Virus record (IMG/VR): IMGVR_UViG_3300037852_000093
Location: 1 to 38,226 of that record
Source: a virus
DNA length: 38,226 nucleotides
Direction: 5' to 3' (one strand)
Below the pieces are notes generated by a model. The model worked only from the letters and a program-made list of their open reading frames with translations, did not search any database and had not been told where the DNA came from. The first letter of the stretch is position 1, and every line of letters begins with the position of its first letter. The position numbers and the translations under genes were made by a program. This document shows positions 29,992 to 37,344 of the stretch, in pieces.

Positions 29992-32210
29992 CACAGACGG
30001 TAATCAACACTGGTGTTGTTGCCGGTGATGGCACCGGTTCTCGCGGCCAAGTTCCGTGGAACGCGTTCAACACCAACTCCACCGAGCTTTACTCGAAAGC
30101 GTATTTCTTCGGAGTAGATTCTGGCGCGACTAATGCGTATGTCGCGACACTTGCGAGTCTGATACCAAATCCAGCAGTTGCGCCAGCACTTGCCGCAGGC
30201 GTAGCGGTGCGGATCACGCCTACACACGTCAACACTGGGGCATCCACGTTTAATTTCGCTGGAACCGGCGCTGTTGCGATCCAAACTATCGCAGGATCTG
30301 CGCTCGTTGGTGGCGAGATGCAACCTGTGCCACTGATCCTGCAGTACAACGGAACAGCGTGGCAAATAGTGTCGTCGTCTGCATCTGCGACCCAGGCAGG
30401 CATTGGCTCCATCCTCTACCCCCAGACCGCAGCGGAACTCGCCGCAGGCGTCACGCCGGTGAATTTTTTCTGGCCGGTGGGCTATGTAGATCGTTACGGC
30501 ACGAACACGACGCCCGGCACGACTAACATGACGACAGCGATCACGAATGCGATTGCGGTCATCAAACAGCAAGGCGGCGGCGAAATAGTTTTCCAGCCCG
30601 GGGTGGATTACTTTGTGGTCCCGGCAGCGGGTGGACCCACCGGAGTCACCGCCTTTACGATGAGCGCGATGAGCAATGTGACTATCCGAGGACGCGCCAG
30701 GATAGTCAGTAATACGCCGACTCCCAGCATCCCGGTCATCTTCTTGCTTCAGGACTGCAACCAAGTCACTTTCGATAGCCTGCGCTTCTATGATACAGGC
30801 GCCAATATTTCGGTCGATTTCCAAGGTCCGTGGTGTGTGTACCCGACCACCACGACATCGAATGACTGCGGGGGCATTCACCTGAAAGATGTGGAGACGC
30901 AGAACGTCTTAGGCCCCTTTGCTGCGGTACTGACCACGGGCACCGGGCGAGTGCGCGGAATCCACTTCTCTAACTTGAAGGCCGATACGTGCTACTACGG
31001 CACCCCTAGCCTTCAAAACCAAGGCGATGCTGTTACGGGCAACGTGATCGTGAATAATTGCCGCCGCGCAGGGTTCCCTTATGGGATCACCGGCATGAAC
31101 ATGACCTACGACATTTGGCACGATGCTAGTTCGGTCGGTGCCAACGCGACGCTCGATATAAAGCGTTACACCCGCGATACCTCTGGGATCAAGATCCGGG
31201 TGAGCTTCCACGGCTTTCTGACCCAATTCGGCTCCCTTGTGAACTTCGAGTCGCAATCAACCCTTGCGAATCTCGGCATTACCGGATTTGGCGCGATCAC
31301 TGCCGGGTCAGGGTATGTGAGCGGCTGGTATGCGAATGTACCGCTCACGGGAGGCACGGGAACCGGCGCTACCGCAACCATTGAGATCGTGAGTGGGGCG
31401 GTCGCGGGAGTATGGATTTGTAACCGCGGTAACGGGTATCTGACCAGCGATAGTCTCAGCTGCGCGGCTGCGAGTGTCGGTGGGACTGGTTCAGGATTTG
31501 CGGTAGCTGTCTCTGCGGTAGGCGGCACGATCAGCAACGTGGATATAGACTTGGATCTATCGGGTGCGACTTATGCAGACCCGACAGTGACCGGTACCAC
31601 CCCTTTCCCGGTCCAGTTTCGCTCACTCGCCCCAGGGGGATCTCTCAATACGACCACCACCGATGTGTACGACAACATCACCATTCGCGGCAACTTGGGC
31701 GATTGGTCCTTTGCTCAACCAGGGCAGACTCCCCAAGCCATAAATATTCTCTCCGTTCAAACTGGACTTCCTGGTCGGCTGCACCTAGGCGGAGATTTCT
31801 TCGGCAACTTTGGTGGCTCCCCGCAGTGGTATCCGGGTTTTGTGGTTCGCACCACGGCGGACACCGATGTATTCACCAAGCTCGGAGACTTAACTGCCGC
31901 TCCCGTCGCGGTCGATCTGTCGAAGTACGATGGTCAGTCCTTCGCGCTTCGCATAACCATACATGCGGTATTGAACTGGGCTTCGGGTGGAAGTGCGACC
32001 AACAACGAGTACATCATCACGGGTTATAAGATTGCTGGCAGTGCGCCTAATCTTGCCACAACGACTGCTGGACTTTCATCCACCGTGGGCACCGTCTCAA
32101 CCGTGTCCTTTGCCTCATCTGGCGGAAACTTGAATGTGAGTTTCACCAACTACAATAACGCTCAGTCGTACCTGAAAATGAGTGTTCAGCATTTAGACCG
32201 GTTCCTGTGA
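29988..32210 (+). CDS. Tailspike with beta-helix and a GxGY module
   Basis: A 740-aa protein. The start at 29988 follows the ATGA overlap. Residues 1-150 form the particle-binding part. Residues of about 180-430 show parallel beta-helix (pectin-lyase-like) features: GGGEIVFQPGVDYFVV, then 'MSNVTIRGRARIVSN', 'CNQVTFDSLRFYDTG', 'VRGIHFSNLKAD' and 'VIVNNCRRAG'. A Gly-rich GxGY module follows at about 435-518 (AGSGYVSGW, GTGATATIEI, RGNGYLTSD), then a C-terminal beta-sandwich. The protein binds and probably cleaves a host surface polysaccharide. Confidence 0.8.
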   Translation: MTQTVINTGVVAGDGTGSRGQVPWNAFNTNSTELYSKAYFFGVDSGATNAYVATLASLIPNPAVAPALAAGVAVRITPTHVNTGASTFNFAGTGAVAIQTIAGSALVGGEMQPVPLILQYNGTAWQIVSSSASATQAGIGSILYPQTAAELAAGVTPVNFFWPVGYVDRYGTNTTPGTTNMTTAITNAIAVIKQQGGGEIVFQPGVDYFVVPAAGGPTGVTAFTMSAMSNVTIRGRARIVSNTPTPSIPVIFLLQDCNQVTFDSLRFYDTGANISVDFQGPWCVYPTTTTSNDCGGIHLKDVETQNVLGPFAAVLTTGTGRVRGIHFSNLKADTCYYGTPSLQNQGDAVTGNVIVNNCRRAGFPYGITGMNMTYDIWHDASSVGANATLDIKRYTRDTSGIKIRVSFHGFLTQFGSLVNFESQSTLANLGITGFGAITAGSGYVSGWYANVPLTGGTGTGATATIEIVSGAVAGVWICNRGNGYLTSDSLSCAAASVGGTGSGFAVAVSAVGGTISNVDIDLDLSGATYADPTVTGTTPFPVQFRSLAPGGSLNTTTTDVYDNITIRGNLGDWSFAQPGQTPQAINILSVQTGLPGRLHLGGDFFGNFGGSPQWYPGFVVRTTADTDVFTKLGDLTAAPVAVDLSKYDGQSFALRITIHAVLNWASGGSATNNEYIITGYKIAGSAPNLATTTAGLSSTVGTVSTVSFASSGGNLNVSFTNYNNAQSYLKMSVQHLDRFL

Positions 32211-32310
32211 GTACAGGTATGGCGGCGCTCGCTGGCGTTAACTAAGCAAGTCCTACATCCGCTATGTGCGCTATCCGACAGTAAAAGCATGAGAAGCTGG
32301 CTTACATTCG

Positions 32311-32327
32311 GTATTGGTACACAATAC
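32311..32327 (+). repeat. Short stem-loop before the lysis genes
   Basis: GTATTG (32311-32316) and CAATAC (32322-32327) with a five-base loop, 12 bases upstream of the first lysis gene. It has no U-tract. It may be an operator or an mRNA processing site between the tailspike and lysis genes. Confidence 0.3.
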
Positions 32328-32339
32328 GGACAATCATGA

Positions 32340-32570
32340 ATGCTACCCGCTGTCACTTGGATCACTATCGTGGATAACGACGAAATCGACCTTCGCGTCA
32401 AGATGCAGAAGGACCTGATCAAGGAAGCCATGAAGGATGCGTTAAAGGAATGGCTGGATGAGAAGTTCCAGACCTTCGGCAAATGGTCATTGGGAGCAAT
32501 TGCCGCCGCTGCGTTGGTGGCTTTTGCGTGGCTGATGCTTGTCAGTCACGGATGGGAATTGAAGCGATGA
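32340..32570 (+). CDS. Candidate holin or membrane-anchored lysis protein
   Basis: A 76-aa protein. A charged, amphipathic N-terminal helix (LRVKMQKDLIKEAMKDALKEWLDEKF) leads to one membrane span (LGAIAAAALVAFAWLMLVSHG, about residues 51-71) and a basic end. Ribosome binding sites are weak for ATG 32340; GTG 32370 (starting VDNDEIDL) is a credible alternative start. It couples to the endolysin gene (ATGA), the usual holin-endolysin arrangement. Single-span topology fits a class III-like or accessory holin. Confidence 0.55.
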   Translation: MLPAVTWITIVDNDEIDLRVKMQKDLIKEAMKDALKEWLDEKFQTFGKWSLGAIAAAALVAFAWLMLVSHGWELKR

Positions 32571-32935
32571 CAAAACTAGCAGAGGCTATCGCCCATGAAG
32601 AAGGATTCTTCGTTCCAGGAAGCCTACCAAACCGAGACAATAACCCGGGTGATCTTCGACACTCTCCGCACTCCTTCCATACGGCAGACGCTCCCAATGC
32701 TATCGGCCAGATTGATAACCCAGTGGATGGGTGGGACGACCTCGAATTGCAGCTCAAAGAAGACGCCGCACGTGGTTGGAACTTGCAAGAGTTGATTTAC
32801 ACCTACGCCCCGCCAACGGAAAATGACTCGGCCGGATATTTGGCGTATGTTATCGAGTACTTAGGACCGCTAGCGAGTGCTGCTATGTTAGTGTCAGATG
32901 CGCTGCTGATTCCAGGTGATCCGAGCATTCCATAG
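32567..32935 (+). CDS. Endolysin-like (transglycosylase-type) protein
   Basis: A 122-aa protein. AIAHEEGFFVPGSLPNRDNNPGDLR has the catalytic-Glu region (E11 or E12) and 'NNPGDLR' of small phage lytic transglycosylases. 'GWDDLELQLKEDAARGWNLQELIYTYAPPTENDSAGYLAYV' continues the family pattern. It has no signal peptide, so it needs the holin for export. It is short but complete for this type. Confidence 0.75.
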   Translation: MTKLAEAIAHEEGFFVPGSLPNRDNNPGDLRHSPHSFHTADAPNAIGQIDNPVDGWDDLELQLKEDAARGWNLQELIYTYAPPTENDSAGYLAYVIEYLGPLASAAMLVSDALLIPGDPSIP

Positions 32936-32944
32936 GGAGATTTT

Positions 32945-33319
32945 ATGTCAACACCTACCCCAGTTCCTGCGCCAGCAGTCCCTTGGTACCAATCAAAGGT
33001 TCAGATCGCGCAAGTGGTGACGCTCGTATCGGCTCTTGCGGCAATTTCGCCCAAGGTCGCCAACACCTTCGGTCTAACCAGTTTGGCGGCAATCCAGACT
33101 GCTGTTGAATCAATCTTCGGCACAATCGCGGTGCTCGCCCCAGTGCTTGGCACCATTTGGCGGGCACGCTCGAACCTTCAGCCGCTCACTCTTACTAAGG
33201 CGTCTGCTGCTGCCCATCCGGCCACGGTTTCTGCCGCAGTAGCTGCTATGCCTATCTCTCAAGCGCCAGCAGCAGCATCTGCGCCGATCGTCGATCCAGC
33301 CAAACCTTGGGGAAAGTAA
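32945..33319 (+). CDS. Two-span membrane protein, candidate holin
   Basis: A 124-aa protein with AGGGAGA upstream. Two hydrophobic segments (QVVTLVSALAAISPKVANTFG, about residues 23-43, and IFGTIAVLAPVLGTIWRA, about 57-74) fit a class II holin. The N-terminus is Pro-rich and the C-terminus Ala/Pro-rich. It is in the lysis cassette and couples to the lipoprotein gene (TAATG). Confidence 0.55.
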   Translation: MSTPTPVPAPAVPWYQSKVQIAQVVTLVSALAAISPKVANTFGLTSLAAIQTAVESIFGTIAVLAPVLGTIWRARSNLQPLTLTKASAAAHPATVSAAVAAMPISQAPAAASAPIVDPAKPWGK

Positions 33320-33690
33320 TGCCAATCAGACTCTCGTTTTTGATCGCGCTGCTGCTCACCGCATGCGCCACCACCAGTGCATCTGGCACATTCACGCAGG
33401 CGCTTACCGCCGCCGAGACCGCCGATGATGCAATCGTGCTCACAGCCAATACGCTGCTGCAGCAGGGCACGATCACCAGTGCCCAGGCCAAGAAGCTGCT
33501 GACCATCACCGATGGCATCAACGCAACCTTGACGCTTGCCAACAATGCGTATCAGGCAGGCAATCTCACCAGTGCCAACGCGCAAATTGCCACCGTGGTG
33601 ACGCTACTGACGACTGTGCAGGCATGCCTCAATACAGCAGCCGCCAAACAACCGATCGATAGCTGCCTTGCACCAGTGAGCACGCCGTAA
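33319..33690 (+). CDS. Lipoprotein of the lysis region
   Basis: A 123-aa protein. The N-terminus MPIRLSFLIALLLTAC is a lipoprotein signal with lipobox LTAC and Cys16. The mature part is Ala/Thr-rich helices (FTQALTAAETADDAIVLTANTLLQQ). It could be an outer-membrane spanin-like subunit, but an inner-membrane partner is not identified. It may equally be a periplasmic accessory. Confidence 0.6.
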   Translation: MPIRLSFLIALLLTACATTSASGTFTQALTAAETADDAIVLTANTLLQQGTITSAQAKKLLTITDGINATLTLANNAYQAGNLTSANAQIATVVTLLTTVQACLNTAAAKQPIDSCLAPVSTP

Positions 33691-33887
33691 TGCCAGTGTC
33701 AGAAATTGTGACTATTTTGATGGGCCTGCTTCAAGCAGCACCGGAACTCGTGACGGCCATCACTTCCGCCCAGACCACCAACGGAGTGGTGCCGGCCGCG
33801 ACGATCACGGCCATTTTCAACAAGTACGGAATCGATCGCGCGGTTCTATCGGCCTCGATCGCGACGGCAGCCGCTGCTGGCAAGTAG
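33690..33887 (+). CDS. Small hypothetical protein
   Basis: A 65-aa helical protein coupled to the lipoprotein gene (TAATG). It is Ala/Thr/Val-rich (VTILMGLLQAAPELVTAI) with a final GIDRAVLSASIATAAAAGK. There is no clear membrane span. It belongs to the lysis/late tail-end gene group. Confidence 0.55.
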   Translation: MPVSEIVTILMGLLQAAPELVTAITSAQTTNGVVPAATITAIFNKYGIDRAVLSASIATAAAAGK

Positions 33888-33971
33888 AGCGATTGTCCTA
33901 CACGTCAACTGTTAAATAGAGAGTATTAGTCTTCATCTGATCGAAACCACACATTTCAAAGGAATTTCCTC

Positions 33972-34358
33972 ATGTCCGCAACTTTAGTATCCGTAGTCAT
34001 CACGCCAAATATCACCAACACTGCGCTTCCGGCTGGAATCACGGCTGGAGGCATCTCTGCGGTCGTTACCGACAGCACTGGAGCGGCGCAACCGGCCCAG
34101 GTGCTCACATCGGCACCCTACGCTCTGACAACCTCGCTACCGGTCTCATCGGACGGGATTACCGTCTCGGCGAGTGTCGAATACACCTCCTTGGATTCGA
34201 CCGGAGCGCCGATTGTCGCCACCGGGAACCCTAGTTCGTCAATTGCGCTCACCTTGACAGAGCCTTCCTTCCCACTGGCCACTGGCGCGTCAATGGTTCT
34301 GACGCCTGCCTCAGCAGCCGCGAACCCGGCGGTAGCCGCAGCCGCTAAGAAGGCGTAA
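33972..34358 (+). CDS. Ig-like secreted or virion protein with a FPLATGA tail
   Basis: A 128-aa protein with AAAGGA upstream. It is a beta-sandwich of Ig-like type (LVSVVITPNITNTALPAGITAGGISAVVTD). Residues 97-119 (starting EPSFPLATGASM) recur, with small changes, at the end of the next gene. The final KKA gives a basic end. It is likely exposed on the virion or in the periplasm. Confidence 0.6.
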   Translation: MSATLVSVVITPNITNTALPAGITAGGISAVVTDSTGAAQPAQVLTSAPYALTTSLPVSSDGITVSASVEYTSLDSTGAPIVATGNPSSSIALTLTEPSFPLATGASMVLTPASAAANPAVAAAAKKA

Positions 34359-34547
34359 ATGATCATCTTCGAGTACCCGGAACAGGGTATGTCGGAGGAG
34401 CGCAAGCAGGCTCACCGGATCGAGCGACTGTTGCAGGAGGAAATCAAACTCCTGCAGCGGATCGCCGCGTCTTTCCCAGAGCCAACGTTTCCTCTGGCAA
34501 CTGGGGCAACCATGGACTTCTCACCGCTAGCCGCCAACCCAAGGTAG
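34359..34547 (+). CDS. Small coiled-coil protein with a FPLATGA tail
   Basis: A 62-aa protein. Residues 11-36 are a charged coiled coil (EERKQAHRIERLLQEEIKLLQRI). Residues 41-61 (EPTFPLATGATMDFSPL) repeat the end of the gene before it. AAGAAGG gives a ribosome binding site for ATG 34359; the ATG at 34389 is an alternative start. Function unknown. Confidence 0.6.
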   Translation: MIIFEYPEQGMSEERKQAHRIERLLQEEIKLLQRIAASFPEPTFPLATGATMDFSPLAANPR

Positions 34548-34551
34548 AAAA

Positions 34552-34908
34552 ATGAAAAATCTTGCCCTGTTTCTTGCTCTATTCACGACGCTGGCGCTCG
34601 CCCAGACGCCACCCACCGCCACCCTCACGTGGACCGCGGTTACTACCTATGTGGACGGTACGACCATCCCCAGCACGGTGGCAGTTACCTATAATATCTA
34701 TCAGGGTACGAGCGCCACGAGCTTGACCAAGGTGGCTACTGGGGTGACGACGCTGACCAGTTCTATCAGCACAGGTCTTACCGACAACCAAACCTATTTC
34801 TGGGCCGTGACAGCTGTAGCTGGCGGTATCGAGGGCGGGCAGAGCAATGTCGGGTCAAAAACTTTTGCCGCCGTCGCACCAGGCACTGTCACTCTCACGG
34901 TTAAGTGA
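34552..34908 (+). CDS. Secreted fibronectin type III-like protein
   Basis: A 118-aa protein. The N-terminus MKNLALFLALFTTLALAQ is a signal peptide with cleavage probably after ALA-Q. The rest is one FnIII-like domain (LTWTAVTTYVDGTTIPSTVAVTYNIYQGTS, NQTYFWAVTAV). It may be periplasmic or exported and could coat the cell or virion. Confidence 0.65.
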   Translation: MKNLALFLALFTTLALAQTPPTATLTWTAVTTYVDGTTIPSTVAVTYNIYQGTSATSLTKVATGVTTLTSSISTGLTDNQTYFWAVTAVAGGIEGGQSNVGSKTFAAVAPGTVTLTVK

Positions 34909-34915
34909 TGGCGGC

Positions 34916-35110
34916 GTGACTTGGAAAGAGGCGCTGAAGCAGTTCGAGCGTCAGTTCATTGAGGACGCGCTGAAAGAGTACGGATCCGTCAGAGCCGCAG
35001 CTCGCGCTGTAGGCATGAACCGCACCTTCATGCACGACAAGATGCGCGGTTATGGACTGCACTCGCCGGTATCTTCAACCTTTAGTCGGCGTGGGCGTGC
35101 GCACTTCTAG
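34916..35110 (+). CDS. Fis-type HTH protein
   Basis: A 64-aa protein. Residues 7-44 (LKQFERQFIEDALKEYGSVRAAARAVGMNRTFMHDKMRGYGL) match the Fis/NtrC C-terminal helix-turn-helix. GTG 34916 is taken as start because the earlier ATG would overlap the secreted protein's gene. It is the last gene of the rightward block and overlaps the convergent gene by 36 bases. It might act as a late transcription or DNA-bending factor. Confidence 0.6.
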   Translation: MTWKEALKQFERQFIEDALKEYGSVRAAARAVGMNRTFMHDKMRGYGLHSPVSSTFSRRGRAHF

Positions 35111-35287
35111 GCAGCGACCGTAGATATCAGAATCGCCGTACCGCGAGGTAATGGCATCTGCCTCTTTGCGGCATGATTTAAGCGTGCTGTACGAGCCTCG
35201 AGAGTCAAGGCGCAAGGTAGCCGCTTTGCTGTATTCGCAGCCCTGGGCGCCGTGTAAGCAAACGAAAAGTAAGATCCAGAATGTCAT
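35075..35287 (-). CDS. Small secreted Cys protein, last gene of the leftward operon
   Basis: A 70-aa protein with GGTGGAG upstream. MTFWILLFVCLHGAQG is a signal peptide, with Cys17 possibly a lipidation or disulphide residue. The mature part has Cys 39 and 59 and aromatic residues. Its 3' end overlaps the Fis-like gene on the other strand by 36 bases, where the leftward and rightward transcripts meet. Confidence 0.6.
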   Translation of the reverse strand: MTFWILLFVCLHGAQGCEYSKAATLRLDSRGSYSTLKSCRKEADAITSRYGDSDIYGRCLEVRTPTPTKG

Positions 35288-35493
35288 TTTGAGTCTCCAC
35301 CGGCATCAGATTGTGAGGTTGGTTCTATGCCGGTGCCGTTACACGTCTCGCATTCGATTTTGATACCGAACACTTTTCCGCGCCTAACTCCACGGCCGTC
35401 GCATATCTGACAGTCGAAAGCGTGGCCGCTCGGATGTCCTTCAGGCAAGCAGCATTGACCTTTCCCTTCGCCCCACCATTGGCAATATCTCAT
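35284..35493 (-). CDS. Small zinc-finger protein (DnaJ-like CxxCxGxG repeats)
   Basis: A 69-aa protein. Its start at 35493 overlaps the stop of the gene before it (ATGA). AGGTGG lies upstream. It has CDGRG and CETCNGTG repeats as in DnaJ zinc fingers, with CQIC upstream. It probably binds zinc. Function unknown. Confidence 0.65.
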   Translation of the reverse strand: MRYCQWWGEGKGQCCLPEGHPSGHAFDCQICDGRGVRRGKVFGIKIECETCNGTGIEPTSQSDAGGDSK

Positions 35494-35693
35494 GTGCCAC
35501 CTAATCCGCTGGTTGGCCATCTGTGCTGCCGATATCGATTGACGGCGAGCACAACGTTGCGCATCAGTTCATCCGTAGGCAGCCCATTGTTGTGATTCAG
35601 CGCCAAGTGGTCGGCGGCTTCAAATATGGCCCGACGCAGTTCCGCCGTGCGACGTTGCTTTGGTGCCTGTGATTCGGGTGGCAGCCTACTCAT
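35490..35693 (-). CDS. Small helical protein
   Basis: A 67-aa protein with a near-ideal GGAGGAAC upstream of ATG 35693. It is basic and helical (TAELRRAIFEAADHLALNH, ELMRNVVLAVNRYRQHRW). Its start overlaps the previous gene by eight bases. No family was recognised. Confidence 0.6.
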   Translation of the reverse strand: MSRLPPESQAPKQRRTAELRRAIFEAADHLALNHNNGLPTDELMRNVVLAVNRYRQHRWPTSGLGGT

Positions 35694-35976
35694 CGACAGT
35701 TCCTCCGCTGGCAGGAGAGCCAACCGCATCTTTGAGCCGCTGCCTGCAAAGTTCTGCCGCCTTCTCGAACATCTGCAAGGCCGCGTCCACGCCGCGCCGA
35801 GAGTTTGGCAGCCAAAATGTCACGGCGCTGCGATCATCGTCCTTCGGCGGATGGTGGAGCATCGGCGAGGAGTGCATCACGAATTGAATCGCGTGATACT
35901 CCAACCCCGTGTTGCTTTCCTTGCTGATCGGCAATACCTCGGACGTTAGTTCCTGGCTGTACACATTGATTCTCAT
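35686..35976 (-). CDS. Paralogue A of the MRINVYSQEL family
   Basis: A 96-aa protein with GGAGG upstream of ATG 35976. About 50 of the first 62 residues are identical to the protein at 36809-37138 (MRINVYSQELT, KESNTG, HHPP, DDDRSAVTFWLP). The C-terminus differs. The family is uncharacterised; the His-His-Pro-Pro and Asp-Asp-Asp-Arg motifs are conserved in both and may be functional. Confidence 0.75.
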   Translation of the reverse strand: MRINVYSQELTSEVLPISKESNTGLEYHAIQFVMHSSPMLHHPPKDDDRSAVTFWLPNSRRGVDAALQMFEKAAELCRQRLKDAVGSPASGGTVDE

Positions 35977-36067
35977 GGCTCGACCTCCAAAATTGTTTAT
36001 AGCAACGGCAATCACCTTCCGTCCCGGCATCGCAGGGCATGCCGTATCTCATGCAGGGGTTACTCAT
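35834..36067 (-). CDS. Doubtful Cys-rich ORF overlapping paralogue A
   Basis: A 77-aa ORF starting ATGAGTAAC at 36067. Its first 27 residues (NPCMRYGMPCDAGTEGDCRCYKQF) look like a genuine Cys-rich peptide, and the start overlaps the previous stop. But the rest overlaps paralogue A by 143 bases in another frame. Either only the 5' part is a gene, or a frameshift has fused them. Low confidence. Confidence 0.25.
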   Translation of the reverse strand: MSNPCMRYGMPCDAGTEGDCRCYKQFWRSSHENQCVQPGTNVRGIADQQGKQHGVGVSRDSIRDALLADAPPSAEGR

Positions 36068-36392
36068 GCTCCGCACGTCCATCGGACTGTGGCACTTTGC
36101 GCGAACCGACTAGCCAAGGCGCTGGCGGCAGCTTCATCCAATGCGTGACATTTCCGGACTCGCGTGTGGTACCTGAGAACCATCCCCAATCGTCACCCTC
36201 GCACGCATACCGGCGCAGGCCGATGTAGGCCATGCCGTCAGGCGTGACGATCCAGACGATGCAGCGGCCGTCTCCGTTAGGCGCCGGGGCCGATCCGGGG
36301 TACTCGTACCACCTCAGTTCGCTCGCGGAATCGAAGCCGTGCTTCAGCCCTCTTGCGTAGGCTTCGTCCTCGCGAGTCGGCAGGATGCTCAT
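36060..36392 (-). CDS. DUF551-like protein
   Basis: A 110-aa protein with AAGGAAAC upstream. The C-terminus VTHWMKLPPAPW matches the 'tHWmpLPepP' motif of DUF551, a small domain found in phage and prophage proteins. The middle part (GRCIVWIVTPDGMAYIGLRRYACEG) is beta-rich. Function unknown. Confidence 0.7.
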   Translation of the reverse strand: MSILPTREDEAYARGLKHGFDSASELRWYEYPGSAPAPNGDGRCIVWIVTPDGMAYIGLRRYACEGDDWGWFSGTTRESGNVTHWMKLPPAPWLVGSRKVPQSDGRAEHE

Positions 36393-36550
36393 TTTTGGTT
36401 TCCTTCTGGATTGGGAGTTGACTCAGGTAGCCATGTCCAACAGGCAATGACCACGAGCAATAAAATAAGGGCGATGAGTTCATGATTCCATCCCGCAACG
36501 GCAACACCGCCTACGCAGATCGTCAGTGTTTTCTTATCCGTATATGTCAT
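36389..36550 (-). CDS. 53-aa membrane protein
   Basis: Found by eye between two coupled genes: both ends overlap neighbours (ATGA). AAAGGTGGCGA precedes ATG. Residues 8-43 are hydrophobic, with one or two spans (TICVGGVAVAGWNHELIALILLLVVIACWTWL). The tail is Pro/Asn/Glu-rich. It is short but well placed. Confidence 0.65.
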   Translation of the reverse strand: MTYTDKKTLTICVGGVAVAGWNHELIALILLLVVIACWTWLPESTPNPEGNQK

Positions 36551-36777
36551 TCGCCACCTTTGGATTTATAGAGTGGATTTGCCTGTGGCATTTTGCTCGG
36601 GATACAGATGTCGTCGCCGACGGTATAGCAGCTCACGCAGACGAACGTATCCATGTCGCAGCGATCGCGTCCCGGTGTGCCTGGATTGACAGGCGTGAAA
36701 GAGCCGCTAGCGCCCCAGTCGGAATCCAAGCGGAAATTGTAGAGGCCGGTGCTGCCGCAGTTCTTGCAGTGTTTCAT
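36547..36777 (-). CDS. Zinc-ribbon protein
   Basis: A 76-aa protein. HCKNCGSTGLYNFR at the N-terminus and FVCVSCYTVG in the middle form two CxxC pairs (Cys4/7 and about 47/50), a classic zinc ribbon. It may bind nucleic acid. It couples to the membrane protein gene downstream (ATGA). Confidence 0.7.
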   Translation of the reverse strand: MKHCKNCGSTGLYNFRLDSDWGASGSFTPVNPGTPGRDRCDMDTFVCVSCYTVGDDICIPSKMPQANPLYKSKGGE

Positions 36778-36808
36778 GTCTTAGACTCAGAGGCGGATTG
36801 ACGTGCTG

Positions 36809-37138
36809 TCACTTTTGGTCCTTGAGACGCTGCTCGGACGTTCGCATCAGATGCCTTGCGAATCGATCAGCGCCGTTGATCGTGTCGAGCTTTTGATACT
36901 CAACGTCCACCAGGCTCAACGCCTTACCTAGCGCGTTCTTGAAGTCCTCCAAGCCGCGCTGCGACTGTGGAAGCCAGAACGTCACGGCGCTGCGGTCATC
37001 GTCCTGTGGCGGATGGTGGAGCTTATCCGATGAGTGCAGCACGAATTGCACGGCATGGTAGACAATGCCGGTGTTGCTCTCTTTCGTGATCTTCAGAACT
37101 TCTGCCGTCAATTCCTGGCTGTAAACGTTGATTCTCAT
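36809..37138 (-). CDS. Paralogue B of the MRINVYSQEL family
   Basis: A 109-aa protein. It starts at 37138, inside the ATGA overlap with the gene before it. Its first 62 residues match paralogue A at about 50 positions. The last part (YQKLDTINGADRFARHLMRTSEQRLKDQK) is longer than in A. The two copies lie about 0.8 kb apart in the same operon, so they arose by duplication or by acquiring a relative. Function unknown. Confidence 0.75.
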   Translation of the reverse strand: MRINVYSQELTAEVLKITKESNTGIVYHAVQFVLHSSDKLHHPPQDDDRSAVTFWLPQSQRGLEDFKNALGKALSLVDVEYQKLDTINGADRFARHLMRTSEQRLKDQK

Positions 37139-37344
37139 GGCTTGACACCTGGTGAAGTACGTGCTGAGGCAGGATAGAAGCCAGTCATCTCCACGATGAC
37201 CTTGCCGCTGTCTTTGCTCGGCACCGATAGTTGGTACTTGTACTTGGCTGGTTCGCCGATCTGCTTCTTGGCAGGATCGTAGACGACCCAAAACCGGATC
37301 TTGCGGAACGGACTCCATTTAGCCACCAGACTCTCCTGCGTCAC
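37135..37344 (-). CDS. Small beta-rich protein
   Basis: A 69-aa protein with a GTG start that overlaps the preceding stop (GTGA). It is beta-rich (KIRFWVVYDPAKKQIGEP, YKYQLSVPSKDSGKVIVEM). It has no membrane or zinc features. Function unknown; it is fully coupled to its neighbours. Confidence 0.6.
   Translation of the reverse strand: MTQESLVAKWSPFRKIRFWVVYDPAKKQIGEPAKYKYQLSVPSKDSGKVIVEMTGFYPASARTSPGVKP

Noticed and set aside
32207-32245. 12-codon ORF (GTG start) coupled to the tailspike stop by GTGA
   Set aside because: Too short, no strong ribosome binding site and no support other than coupling.
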